From: Sciurus carolinensis
Lineage: Eukaryota > Chordata > Mammalia > Rodentia > Sciuridae
NCBI RefSeq assembly: GCF_902686445.1
Contig: NC_062215.1
Location: 32,076,750-32,140,749 of the forward strand
DNA: 64,000 bases
Direction: 5' to 3'
Part shown: in pieces, positions 1 through 10,400 of the stretch
How positions within the stretch are numbered: position 1 is the first letter of the stretch
Layout: every line of letters starts with the position of its first letter
Notes under the pieces: generated by a model
Database searches by the model: none
Seen by the model: the letters and a program-made list of their open reading frames with translations, nothing else
Told to the model about the DNA's origin: nothing
Program-made: the position numbers and the translations under genes

Positions 1-397
1 ACTGTCATTTGTCCTAGGTGGATGCCGGGAAGGAGATCCTGCCCGCCTCTGCTCTTCCCAGGAACCGGGGCAGCCTCCTTTTGTGCTCATCACCCTTCAG
101 GTGCTCTGCTGCTAGCGGGGATGTTCTGCAGTGTGTCTCACCTTACGAAAAGGTGATGTGAGAATACCAGATCGGACCAAAAGCAAATGGACAGGCCAAG
201 CAGTTACTTGGTTCTCCAAAGGTTTCACCCAAACTCCTCTATCCAGGGAACCCCCCAGTGTGTTTCGATGAAGGCTTGGTCTCTGAACATAAATTTGTAG
301 TTCCGAAGAACGCTTGGAGCTTCGGATGCCTGCTTACTTGCTTCCTCCTTGGGCCTTCCCAGACTTCTGTGTTTCCTAAGACTCCACACAGCCCCCT

Positions 398-845
398 GTT
401 AATTGTATGTGTCAGCCTGGCATGGCCTATGGTGCCCAGTTGTTGGGTGGAGCCCTAGTCTAGATGTCACTGTGAAGGCATTTGGAGATGGGGTTAACAT
501 TTGCCATCAGCTAGCTCTAAGTAAAGCAGATAACCCTCCATAATGTGGTGGACCTCATCCAGTCCGTCAGAGGTCTCCACAGAGCGAAGACAGAGGCTTC
601 CCAAGGAAAGAACAGTTCGCCTCTGGACTGTGACATAGCAGCTTTGAGTTCAGGCTGCTGGCCTACCCTGCAGAAGGGGGACTCAAGGTTGCAACATTGT
701 GGCTTACCTGGATATCTGGCCTGGGTCCTGCTCTAGGAATTTCAGACTTGTCGGCTCCCACAATCACAAGCCAATTCCTTAAAATCAGTCAGTCTGTCTC
801 TGTCTCTCCTGTTGGTCTGGTTTCTCTGGAGAACCCTGGCTAATT
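398..845 (+). repeat. Old LTR-like interspersed repeat
   Basis: The block starts with a 'gtgtcagcctggc' type head and contains 'taaagcagataaccctccat' and 'gccaattccttaaaa'. It ends with 'tctggagaaccctggctaat'. This ordered set of motifs is that of a common ancient mammalian repeat that I recall as an LTR-type element, but I cannot assign the subfamily by eye. The copy is diverged and has no coding potential. Short open frames inside it are chance. Confidence 0.55.
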
Positions 846-869
846 CTCCCCTGTCATAGCAGATGCTTA

Positions 870-1015
870 TTTGGTTGCCTGTCTCTCGCCGTTGGACCAT
901 AACCTGTTTGAGAGCAGGACAGTGTCTGTCTAGTTCCCTGCTGTATTCCGAGTGTCTTCCATGGAGCCAGACGCACAGAAGATGCTAGGTAAATGCGTGA
1001 CAAATGAATGAAGGC
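870..1015 (+). repeat. L2 LINE 3' end
   Basis: The order 'gagagcaggacagtgtctgtct' (gagggcagggactgtgtctgt in the consensus as I recall it), then 'gatgctaggtaaatgcgtgac', then 'aaatgaatgaagg' matches the conserved 3' tail of LINE-2. It is an old fragment with no coding capacity. Confidence 0.65.
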
Positions 1016-1055
1016 ATTATGTTCCCTGAGAGGCACTGGGATTTTGCTTCCTTGG

Positions 1056-1212
1056 GGTCAGGTCAACCTGAATGGAGTCCTGGCTCACTGTTGATAGGCT
1101 GTTGGATCACAGTTTCCTCATTTGTAACAGAGGAGAAATATCTGCCTTCCACCCGGTTGTAAGGACTAAATGAGCTGAGGTTCTGGCACGTAGTGAGTTG
1201 TGTGGTGTAAAT
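1056..1212 (+). repeat. MIR SINE
   Basis: A 'ggtcaacctgaatggagtcctggctcac' head is followed by 'cagtttcctcatttgtaacag', 'ttgtaaggactaaatgag' and 'ctggcacgtagt'. This is the standard order of a tRNA-derived MIR in the forward orientation. Confidence 0.7.
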
Positions 1213-1229
1213 AAAACATCAGGGAGGCT

Positions 1230-1575
1230 GCAGCTTGCGCATCCATAATCCGAAAATCCAAAACTCAGAATACTCCCCAAATCTGAAACTTTGTTGAGCG
1301 CTGACAGGACACTGCAGGTGAAAGCTTCCACCCCTGACCTCATGCGATGTGTCACAGTCAGATCTCAGGTGAAGTAAAAATATTACCTGGAATTGCCTGC
1401 AGGCTGGGCGTGTGAGGTGTATTTGAAGCATAAATGAAGTCTTTTGTGTCTTTAGACTTGGGCCTCCTCCCCCACATCCCTCATTTTGTGTGTGCAGTCT
1501 TCCCAAATTGTAAAAATAGGAAATCTGGAATGCTGGTAGCCCCAAGCATTTTGGATAAAGGATGCTTAACCTGTC
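1230..1575. mobile_element. MER2/Tigger-like DNA transposon remnant
   Basis: The left end reads 'gcatccataatccgaaaatc' and the right end 'attttggataaaggatgc'. These are diverged inverted termini of the kind seen in MER2-type non-autonomous Tigger (Tc1/mariner class) elements. The interior contains the family landmarks 'gaagcataaatgaa' and 'tagacttgggcctcctcccc'. It encodes no transposase. A frame of more than 160 codons running through its minus strand is fortuitous. Confidence 0.7.
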
Positions 1576-1609
1576 CTGCCAGCCTCTACCCTTGCCGCCA
1601 CCACCACCA

Positions 1610-1700
1610 TTTGGCAGGATCATTTCAAGGACTAAGTGAGAACAAATAGAACACCATAGAGCATTGTACGTGCCAATTCCCTTCTCAGTACCAGGTTCTT
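1610..1700 (+). repeat. Probable MIR fragment
   Basis: 'tcaaggactaagtgagaaca' followed by a diverged 'gcattgtacgtgccaatt' resembles the 3' half of MIR. It is too short and degraded to be certain. Confidence 0.35.
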
Positions 1701-4109
1701 TCATGTGTCTGTTTTTGTTAAATTTAATGTTAATTTAAATCTCGTGAAACAGCTTTCGTTGCCTCCTATCAGTGACGAGGAAACCAAGACCTAGAGCCCG
1801 TGGCTTACCCCAGATCCAACAGGCAGATCTCTGTTACGTGCCTCTGTGACCTCCAGGGCCAACTCCTCTTACCTCTGGCATGCGCTTTGGAGGCCTGCGT
1901 GACTGGCCCTGGGTTTCCTGGTCATTTCATCGCCGGCAGCTTTCCCTGGTGTGGGGAGCCGTGCGCTTACCTACAGCTCTGTGAGTGTCTGCTTGACTTC
2001 TCATTCATCCTCAAACTGAAAAGTGTGAATCTGGTTTTTTTCCAAGAGATTTTTTTAATAAGTTGGTTGTGGGGAGGTGGTAATGACCATTTCCATGGAA
2101 ACAATACAAAAAATAATGCTTCAGTTCTTGGGGCTGCCCATGAGAGCTGGAAGGGAGTTCTCTTGAGGCCCAAGTCTCCCTCACCCTTCAGCTGCTGTGA
2201 AGTAGGAATTGGACTCCAGTTGGTTTCACCGGGTGGGTGGCAGGGTGGGTAATGGAGGGATGAAAGGCCATTTCCAATTAACTGCAGCTTTGTCAGATGT
2301 GGGAGAGGTTGGTCATTCCAATTTGGGGAGTTCTGTGGGTTTTCCTAAGGATGAGGCCTTGGGCTTCTTAGCAGGCTCTCCTTGTCTTCCTTGATGTGGC
2401 TGCGAGGATGCAGGCTGCTCCCCACTCTTTGAGCACCCCCATTGCCCACTTCAGCCCTGGGGAGGTTTTCTTTAAGACTGATTCATGAGGAGGGGACCCC
2501 ACCCCCCAGTTCCCGCCTCCACATTGCCCTTTTTTCCTGGTGGGTTTTAGTGTTAATCATTGAAAGGGGAAACTTCAGCGATGACCGGCATTTGGATTGC
2601 TGTATTTTTCCGTGGTACCATTGGGAAACTGAAGTCTGGAACCGAGTTACTTGTCTCAGGTCACAGCTGTCCCCGGGCAGGTCTCCCAGGTGAGGGCTGC
2701 CTGTGTTTTTCATCACGGGAGTAGGGAGTACCGCCTCCTCAGCTATTAGCCTGTGAGATTCCGCCGGCTGGACTGCGTCGTCTTGGGAATATCAAGGCAG
2801 GTTTTAGGCAGACCGGAGGAAGGCTTTGAAAAGAAATGTTAATATTCTTTAATAAGTCAAAAGGCGCTGCACAGAGTCCCTTTGAACATAAGCAGTTCTA
2901 TAGATCATCTGTTCTGGGCTTAATCATCATAGGAAATTTTAGCCTCGAGTTTGGGGCTAAGGAACTTTCAAGTGCTTCTGTCTTACCCACAAGCTGGAAG
3001 GACGTGTTCAGAGCCGCTCTTGTTACTTGGATCATGCCCCCTGGTGCCAGTTTTATTCTGAAATGGCTTTGGGCTTTCTGACAGCTCACATTCCCCCCTC
3101 TGCCACCAGTCAGCTTCCAAAATGGGCTTACAGAGGAAGTGACTTAAACCTGTCGCTTGTTATCTCTCCCTACCGCAGGACAAGTGTACATAACGAGGCG
3201 TGAGTGTCTGTAGGGGGATCTGTCCATGTTCTACCTGTTGGGTAGGCGTGTGGGGCTGGAAAAACAAATAGGCTTGGATTCTGTCTTCGTGACTTGATTG
3301 TTCTCGAGGGGAATTCCAGATGGTCACATGGCAGTTCCCCAAACAGTTGGGGAAGGAGGTGTGTGTGTCGGGGGAGCCCTGCTTGGGAGTGCCAATGAAT
3401 GACAGCCAGAGCAGAGGAGAGAGGAGTCACGACTTGGTGGCAAAAGGCTTCTTGAGGCCAAACGAAGTGCTATTAGTAATCAGTAGATTGAGAAGCAGCG
3501 TGGGCCTGCTTCAGGATGTGGGCAGAACTGGGTGCTGTCCACTGGGCTTCTGCTTCCCCCCGATGATGATGGGGTGTGGGGTGGTGGGGTTGTTAGAAGG
3601 TTTGGGCTCTGGCAGGTGAAGACCTCGCTGACCTAGCAGCTGGTATAGGAGAGGGTGAACCAGGCCCCTCCCAGGGCTGTTTCCTTCCTTCCTTTCTGAC
3701 CCCCAGGCCCGTCTGGACCTGCATCTGTTCTTACATCCTGGCTAGGAATCACAAGGAGATGCTCCTGGGGTGGGCCTGGGGGCACTTGGCGTGTTGTCGG
3801 CCTTGCTGGTTGGAGCAGGGCACCTGGGGATGTCAGCAGGCTCGAGAGCAGAGCTTGGTGAAGACTGGGTCTTTGAAGACAGTGTCAACTTGCATTTGTA
3901 GCAGAGGAAGGAACTTGTCTTTCCTTCCCAAGAGAAGGGGTCAGGGCGCTCTGTTCTTCACTAGGCCACAGTTTATCTACCAGGCAACGGGGATATTAAC
4001 GAGTGCACCCCCTGCATCATCTCCACCCTACACGAAGCTCTGCAGTTGGAGGTTGGACAGGGACAGGTGGAGAGCCCCTGTAGTCTCTTGATGCTCCTGA
4101 AGACCCTTG
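1701..4109. other. Single-copy non-coding stretch
   Basis: I see no exon with convincing splice sites, no RNA gene and no recognisable repeat in this 2.4 kb. A near-palindromic 'tttccatggaaac' lies near 2092-2104. Open frames of 60-110 codons occur on both strands but have no recognisable domain and stop in neighbouring sequence. Confidence 0.5.
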
Positions 4110-4111
4110 GA

Positions 4112-4345
4112 GCCATTTAGACCTGAGTTCAAATCCATTTTGCCTCTTGCTCTCTGAGGCCCTGGGCAAGGAGCTTGTCCCTTCTCAACTACCCCCGCCC
4201 CGCCTTTTTCTCATCAGTATGTCAGGAAAGATGGAATATTTTGAGTGGAATGACTGCACTGTTGTGAGGATGCCCATGCGCTTCTGTGTAACACAGATCA
4301 GATTCCGGTAGCATCTAGAACAAGTAGATGCTCAAAATATGGTGG
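4112..4345 (+). repeat. MIR SINE
   Basis: The block runs 'gacctgagttcaaatcc', 'tctgaggccctgggcaagga', 'ttctcatcagtatgtcagga', 'gttgtgaggatgc', 'agtagatgctcaaaatatgg'. This is close to a full-length MIR in the forward orientation. Confidence 0.75.
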
Positions 4346-6004
4346 CTCTTGTTACTCTCATTGTTTTCTATAGAAATAGGGTTGCCGGCTGGTCTGCCCG
4401 AAGCCTGTGCTTGGGGACCTTGGACCCTCTGTGCAACTTCAGGATGTTCGCTACAGAAACCAAGTGTCAGGTCTTTTCAGCCGAGGGTAAAGGGGTCCTG
4501 GGTCTTTCTTGAACAGCTTGGGGACAGGTGCTTCTCTGCCAGAAGCAGGATTCCTGGAATTTGAAATTTCATTTGATAAAGGGTAACTGATGCAAGAATT
4601 CACAGCAGCTCTGCGTACAGAAGAGATTCATTGCCGTTCCAGAAGGTTCTTGAGGAGGTCTCTGAAAGGGACCCGGGATGCTGAGGGTTGTTGGTGCTGT
4701 GATGCCTTTTGCTCCAGGGAGGCGGGAAGCTGGGGGAGGGCAGGAAAGCTGTGGTGTCCCTGACCCCTGCCTCAGGAGACAGGCTCCTACTAGACTAGCA
4801 ACCAGGCCCTGGGCCAGGGAGCGGGGGCTGCAGGAGAGGCTGGCCCTGCTCTCGGAGGGTCAGGAGAGCAGATGTCTCCCTAGAACCACACGGTTTTGAA
4901 GTTTCTTGGTGCCTCAAGGCAACTTTGAAGGGAGCAAAGAGCCTGAAACCCGCAGCCTGTGCGGGATTGTGTAGTCCCTGCCTGCCTTCTCCACTCCCTC
5001 CCTAGGTTTTATTTTTCAAAATTGCCAGCGGAGGAGGAAGCCTGGTGTAGCTGCCCCTGAGAGGCCCAGGGTGGGTGCGGAGCTCTGGATTCAAGGCCAG
5101 CGGCCAGGAGGGAAGGGGAGGGGAGGATCTCCAGGGAGGTGCCTGAGGAGAGATAAAACGAGGTTCAAGGCTGGGCAGCCTCATAACCTTCAAAAGAGCA
5201 GACGTGTCGTCTTCGGAGTAGAAATCGACCCCAAAGAGAAAGTGACCCTTTCATATTTCATATTTCAGGTTCTGTGTGAAAAGGAAAAAAAAAATTCTAT
5301 GAAGATGCCCGGGCTGTTCTTTACTGGCACGGAGGGCACCCTAACTTTTAACTTGGCTCTTCTCTCTACTCTTTGAACATGAAGGATTTCGGGATTTTGT
5401 ATGCGTAGGAATTAATGAACCCGCTTTGGATCCTTCTTCCTAAATGCTCTTTTCCAGGGCACCATCTTAATTCCAAGGAGGGTCAAGATTTCTCCTTACA
5501 AAGGTGACGTTCTTTTCTTACCATCTCACTTATGCCGTCAGCCCTCCCCAGGGCTGCAGCGAAGCTTGAACTCAACTCAGTGACTGCGCAAGTCTTGGCC
5601 CCTCGAGTGCCGGTCAGATGTGTCCTCTGACTCACTCTGGTCTCCTCTTCCGGCATAACATAGGCCCACACCCGGGGATGGGATGGGAGAGCAGCGGTCT
5701 GAATCTACTTTCACTCCCTGGCCAGTGTTTAGTTACCGCTGCCTTTTGACAAAAGAATTCTGCTCTCTTCCTGGTTTCGCATGGAAGACCTTTTGTGTAT
5801 TTACTGCAAATGTGATAAATACTAGTCTGCAGAAACCAGCTGCCCCTTATGACTGGGGGCAGCATTTTTAACACCTGGCAGTTTGCATTTCAATATGGTG
5901 GCTTAAAGAAAACTCACACACACAATAAAAACAAAACCCAGCTCTAAACAGTGATCCTTCTTGGCTGCCTAGAGAGAAACAAGAGTAGGGGAGGTGGCAG
6001 CACT
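4346..6004. other. Single-copy non-coding stretch
   Basis: About 1.7 kb with no gene, RNA or repeat that I can support. It is moderately GC-rich. The frames present on both strands have biased, low-complexity translations typical of chance ORFs. Confidence 0.45.
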
Positions 6005-6040
6005 GGGCAGGCAGGGGGGTGGGGTGGGGGATTAGCTGGG
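6005..6040 (+). other. G-quadruplex-type G tract
   Basis: At least four runs of three or more G (6005-6007, the G6 run near 6014-6019, the G4 and G5 runs after it, and 6038-6040) are separated by loops of 1-7 bases. This satisfies the usual G4 sequence rule. No promoter or transcript is visible next to it. Confidence 0.5.
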
Positions 6041-6179
6041 AAGTTACTGTTGGCCCGGGGAGGGCTGCTTTCTGCTGCTGTAGCAGGTCCACATGATACG
6101 GGACCTTGCAGGTACCTGTCACCCTGCAAGGTGCTGGGCGCTGGCACAGGGGGCACAGCGGGGACAGGGCCGGTGTTTG

Positions 6180-6340
6180 CCTCCAGGAGCTCATAAGTAG
6201 TGTAGAATCAGATGAGCAGATCAGGCAGCCCTGGAGACTCAAAGGATGTGAAGGGAGATGGGCCTGTGTGGCAGGTCAGGGCAGCCTCCTAGAGGAGGCC
6301 AAGGCTGGGCTGGGTCTTGAAAAAGGGGCTCTAGTTTCTT
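6180..6340 (+). repeat. Possible ancient mammalian repeat
   Basis: 'ggagctcataagtagtgt', then 'cagggcagcctcctagagga', then 'ctgggctgggtcttgaaaa' resembles an old repeat found throughout mammals. Similar blocks lie near 23.9-24.0, 48.3, 49.1-49.35 and 60.6 kb. I cannot name the family. Confidence 0.35.
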
Positions 6341-6389
6341 AGGACTGCAGTTAGTACCAGAGGCTAGTGACTTCCACTGCAGGAATATG

Positions 6390-6655
6390 TTGCCTCGAAT
6401 TTGCGGAGGCTGGGAAGTCCAAGGTCAAGGTTTCAGTAGGATTGGTTTGTTCTAGGAACCAGGAGGGAAGGATCTGTTCCAGACCTCTCTCCTTGGCTTG
6501 AGGGCCGGTTTTCTCCCTGTGTCTCCATGTGGTCTTCCCTCTGTATGTGCAGATGTGTGTACGGAAACATGTGTCCTCATCTACATTTCCTCTTCTTATA
6601 AGGACAACTCTCATATCAGAGAGGTCCCACCCTACTGGCCCTATTTGAATGTATG
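6390..6655. repeat. Ancient interspersed repeat, family not assigned
   Basis: 'ggaggctgggaagtccaagg', 'ctctccttggcttgag', 'tccatgtggtcttccctctg' and 'tcttcttataaggacaac' occur in the order seen in a very common mammalian repeat. The copy is diverged and non-coding. Confidence 0.5.
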
Positions 6656-6814
6656 CATTTGTTCCACTGAGGAACTAGTAGGGTGTATTTGGGGAGCTGC
6701 ACCTATCACGGGGTGTGTCAGTGGGGCAGTGATGAGAGATGGAAGAAAGAAAATAGATTGCACATGCCTTGAGCAACCAGCTGAGGAGTTGGGGTTTTTA
6801 TTCTAGAACCTTAC

Positions 6815-6955
6815 AGCTCTGAGTGTGGTCAGCCTGGAGCTGTCTGAGATGCAGAACCTCAGGCCCCATCCCAGCTGCTCAGTCAGGGTCTGTATTTTAA
6901 CAGGATCCCCCGACTGTATCAGGGCGCACGGCAGCTCGGGAAGCGCTGATCTGGA
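6815..6955 (+). mobile_element. MER5A-like hAT element
   Basis: 'agatgcagaacctcaggccc' followed by 'cagtcagggtctgtatttta', 'caggatcccc' and 'gggaagcgctgatctgg' is the diagnostic series of MER5A-type non-autonomous hAT-Charlie elements. No transposase is encoded. Confidence 0.65.
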
Positions 6956-6959
6956 GCTG

Positions 6960-7105
6960 TGGCTCCTGGCCTTGGCTGCGGGTTGGCATTATCTGGGGAA
7001 GGTGCATCTTCGTCTGGGTGTGGACGGGGCCTTAGAAAGTTTTGAAAGGTTTTGAAAGCTCCCTGGGTGATTCTCAGCAGCAGCCAGGATTGAGGACCAT
7101 TGTGG
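6960..7105. mobile_element. Second MER5A/MER20-type hAT remnant
   Basis: 'gttggcattatctggggaag' on the left and 'agctccctgggtgattctca' with 'ttgaggaccattg' on the right match the ends of a MER5-type palindromic element. It directly abuts the preceding MER5A-like copy. Confidence 0.5.
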
Positions 7106-7397
7106 GCTGACGGGGAAGGGAAGAGTTTAAAATAGGGGTGGGTAGAAGGAATGGAAACTGGTTTCTGCCCTCTCTTTACCAAGAGCTCATTGACTTTGGA
7201 GCCCAAAGCCACTGTGCCCCACCTCAGTGCCTGCTGTCCTCTGCCTGTGGGAGGTCAGGGTGGGAGGGACAAATGCAGAGGCTCATCTTTTCATGAGGGG
7301 AGGCTTTGGCTTCACTGTGTCTGTCATTTCAAGGGCTACCTGACCCCACTGGTTGGCAGCGTTTCCTGGGTGATGGTGGTCGGGTGGAGGTGAGCCT

Positions 7398-7431
7398 GGG
7401 TTGGTGGGAGGAGGGGCTTTGGGGAGGGGGG
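7398..7431 (+). other. G-quadruplex-type G tract
   Basis: Runs GGG, GGG, GGGG, GGGG and a G6-7 tract are separated by short loops, meeting the standard G4 rule. There is no gene context. Confidence 0.45.
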
Positions 7432-7599
7432 ACAGATGTGCAGGAGTAAGGAGAGGCGTTCCCAGCTGGGTTTTCTGGAAACAGTGTTCTTATTTCCCAT
7501 GGCTTGGAAGGTTCTTGAAGGCTGGGCCCACTCCTCGGGAAGGATGCTTTTCATGGCTGTTGCATGCACCAGATAAGCTCTCTAAAGCCCACTGGTGAT

Positions 7600-7870
7600 A
7601 AAGGTGATCTAGAGAAAACAAACATCAGTGAAAAGGCAAACAAACCCAAACACCCAAACAGCGTTTATCCCAGTTTAGCGCCGAGACTTGGATTAGGCAG
7701 GTCACGTGGCCCACAACTTTCCTTCAATCCTTGGGAGACTTCTTCCGTGGAAATCTTTTTCGGCAGCTTTGCAATTTTGATTTTCAGTTAATTAGATTTG
7801 TGCTGTTTGGGAGACTTGGTTAATGCATTTCACCCCACAGAGCTAATTTGCCTCTGTCTAAATTAGGTCT
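7600..7870. promoter_or_regulatory. Candidate conserved regulatory block
   Basis: This repeat-free, AT-rich block has clustered factor-like motifs. They include an E-box CACGTG at 7703-7708, 'gttaattag' near 7786-7794, 'gctaattt' near 7841-7848 and 'ctaaattag' near 7858-7866, which resembles a MEF2 or homeodomain core. No coding frame is supported. That it is a conserved enhancer is inference from composition only. Confidence 0.25.
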
Positions 7871-10282
7871 TTGCTATGGCGGAGGGTGTACACGGGATGC
7901 GTGAATATAGACTCACACGGGGTATAGAGAGGCTGCGAGACAGTAAACAGGAGAGGGCTCTGAAACCACCACTTGTTCTCATCATTATCGTGGAATATCT
8001 GAGGTCCCACTGAGTGAGCAGAGGCGCTCTTCAGAGAAAGGGCGTCACGTGACTGCAGGGCGGTCTTCTTACATGCCTCTTGAAGCCCAGCCGTGGGTCC
8101 TGCTGTGTTGTCCACCTGGGGTTACAGCATCAATGCAAAGGGAAATCTCTTTGGAGGGGACAGCACAGTAGATAGGGCAGAGTCATAAATTTACAATTTA
8201 TAAACCTCTTAGAGCTGGGAGAACCTCAGGAGCTGTCTTAGCCAGCCCTCATCGTACAAACCCAGGAAGCTGAGGCCTAGGGTCGTTCCTGAAAGCGTAT
8301 GCTTTCCACGTGTACTTGTCTGGCACTTTGGATGGACATGAAGGGGCAGGTGGAGGTTAATCTGATTGCAGGGATACTTGAGAGGTGACCCTAGGAAGTG
8401 AGTGAAGGCGTGGGGTCCAGTTTAACGGATTCATCACAAATTCTGTCCTTTGTTCCCCTTCTCCAGTGTCAGAGATTATAGGCTGCATGTTAGTGATATG
8501 ACACCAGGACTCATAATTTAATAATTTACATCCTGCTGATCTTCTCAAAAGGCTTTGAGGCAGCAAAAAGAAAGGGTGCAGGGCTGGACCTAAAGAGATA
8601 GGATCAGACTGTCTCCACTGCTCCCAGAAGTGCCCAGAAGCCATCTGTGTAGGTGGGTGGTGTTTGCAGAGCACCTTTCAGTGGTTAGCCTGTACCTGGT
8701 CAAGATCGCGCTCACTGCCTGACCTCGGTTTGGGGTGAACTGTCTTTGCCTCCTTGGCCACCTCTGATCTGTTGGAAGTGTCTGGCCTACTGGAGTACCG
8801 GTGATCAGTGGGCACAGTGTGCACTCGATTAGCCATGTCTGTTCTGGCCAGGAGAGGTGCTGGCGCCATGCTTGGTCTGTTGCCATCTCTTCAGCCTACA
8901 CCACCAACTGAGATGATGTGTGGAGAGTCCTATTTTAGGCATTTTGAAAAAAAGAAAGAGACATAACCTCTGTCCTGGGGAAAATTATAGTCCCATCAGA
9001 AAGGCAGAATATATGCACAAAGACGACTTAATGCCTTAAGAGTCTCAACATTCTCAATTAGCATTATTAGCATAATTCAGTAATAACTGCCCTACTCCAC
9101 TGTATTCCATTTTATAGTTTTGACACACGGAGTAGATAGCATAGAAATGAACATATGTGGCAGATAAAGAAGTCAAGATTGAGATAGGGATGCTTCCTGA
9201 GGCCATGCAGCTGGCAGACACAGCCCAGGCCAGTGTGCTTTCCGGGTGGAAGAGCCTTGACCTTGGACTGTGCCTCGGGAAAGATGCTCTGAGGAGGGGT
9301 TTAAAGCAGGATGGGGAAGGTGGGCCATGGGGAAGGACCTTAAACATGAGGTAGGCGATCCAGTGAGGTTTTCACTGCTGCTGGGTGGCCATATCCTTCA
9401 GACCTTCTTTAATTGGGGTTTTCCCCCATTTCAGACTCTTTTCTGTTTTTGTTTTTTCTTTTTTTTTCTGGGTCTCCCTCATGCAACAGTGTTCTGAATG
9501 TTGATCAGGACTCTTGCCTTAGTTTGGGGCCCTGGCCAGTTTCCCTTTTCTCATGAGGAATCAGAATGGGCCAGTGACATTGCAGGGTGTGTTGGTGGGG
9601 GCTGTGCTGCTGTTCATAAGGACCTTGAAGGGATAGGGTGTGGGGGCCTTCTGTCTGAAACACAGTCTGAAAAGGGGCTGGGGCGGGGTGTCAGGGAGAA
9701 ACAGGGCAGCCATCCGTGAGCACCTACAGTGCGCCCCGAGCCCAGGTCCTAAATGGAGTGGAGCAGCTAAGCAGCAAGTTCCTCTTTTCTATTTCCTTGT
9801 GCTGTTTCGCCTGTTAAGTGCAAAGAAGATGCGGCCCTGCAGGAACATCTGTGCTCCTCAGGATGCCGTGGCTGGTTTGTTAGATGTAAATTTCCTAATG
9901 TAGGCTGCCGAGCTGCTGTTGTGTTGGGGGTGTTGGGGGGCTGCAGGCAGCTGGCTGGGGAGGTGTCCTTCTCCACTTAGCTTTGGAGCGGTGCTGGTGG
10001 CTGGCCTTGGCCCTCTACCGTGGAGTGTGTGGGCCCTAAGACACTGTGCCCCTGGCAAAGAGGGCAAGGGGACCTGTGGCATTGACCTTGTGGCCTTGTG
10101 AGCTTGTAAGACTGGGGGCACCTGGTGATCATGCACATCAGGGTCTTCTGACCCGTCGTGAGTGAGACAGTGCTCAGATGATTGTGAGGAGGTATTGGGG
10201 AAGGACGTAACCCGTGCTGTCACTGGTCACTGGGGGCTCTTGTTAGCATTTTTCCAGGGCCGAATGATCATCAGGTCCCTTC
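7871..10282. other. Mostly single-copy non-coding stretch
   Basis: No gene is seen. A short block at 8195-8275 ('cttagagctgggagaacctc', 'aggaagctgaggcctag') and one at 9160-9245 look like heavily decayed old repeats. The T-rich run near 9440-9470 is simple sequence. Confidence 0.4.
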
Positions 10283-10400
10283 CTTTACTTCATGCCAGGG
10301 AAGCCCAGACGCTGAGAAGCAACATGTCCTTCTCAAGGATCACACAAGTGGTTTGGTGTCACACCCAGGGCAGGCACGTGACTGTTCCGATTCCCACTGG
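10283..10400 (-). repeat. Probable MIR SINE fragment
   Basis: 'gaagcccagacgctgagaag' followed by 'tctcaaggatcacacaagtg' and 'gtcacacccagggc' resembles the reverse complement of the MIR core ('gaggctcagagaggt...caaggtcacacagc'). Confidence 0.45.
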
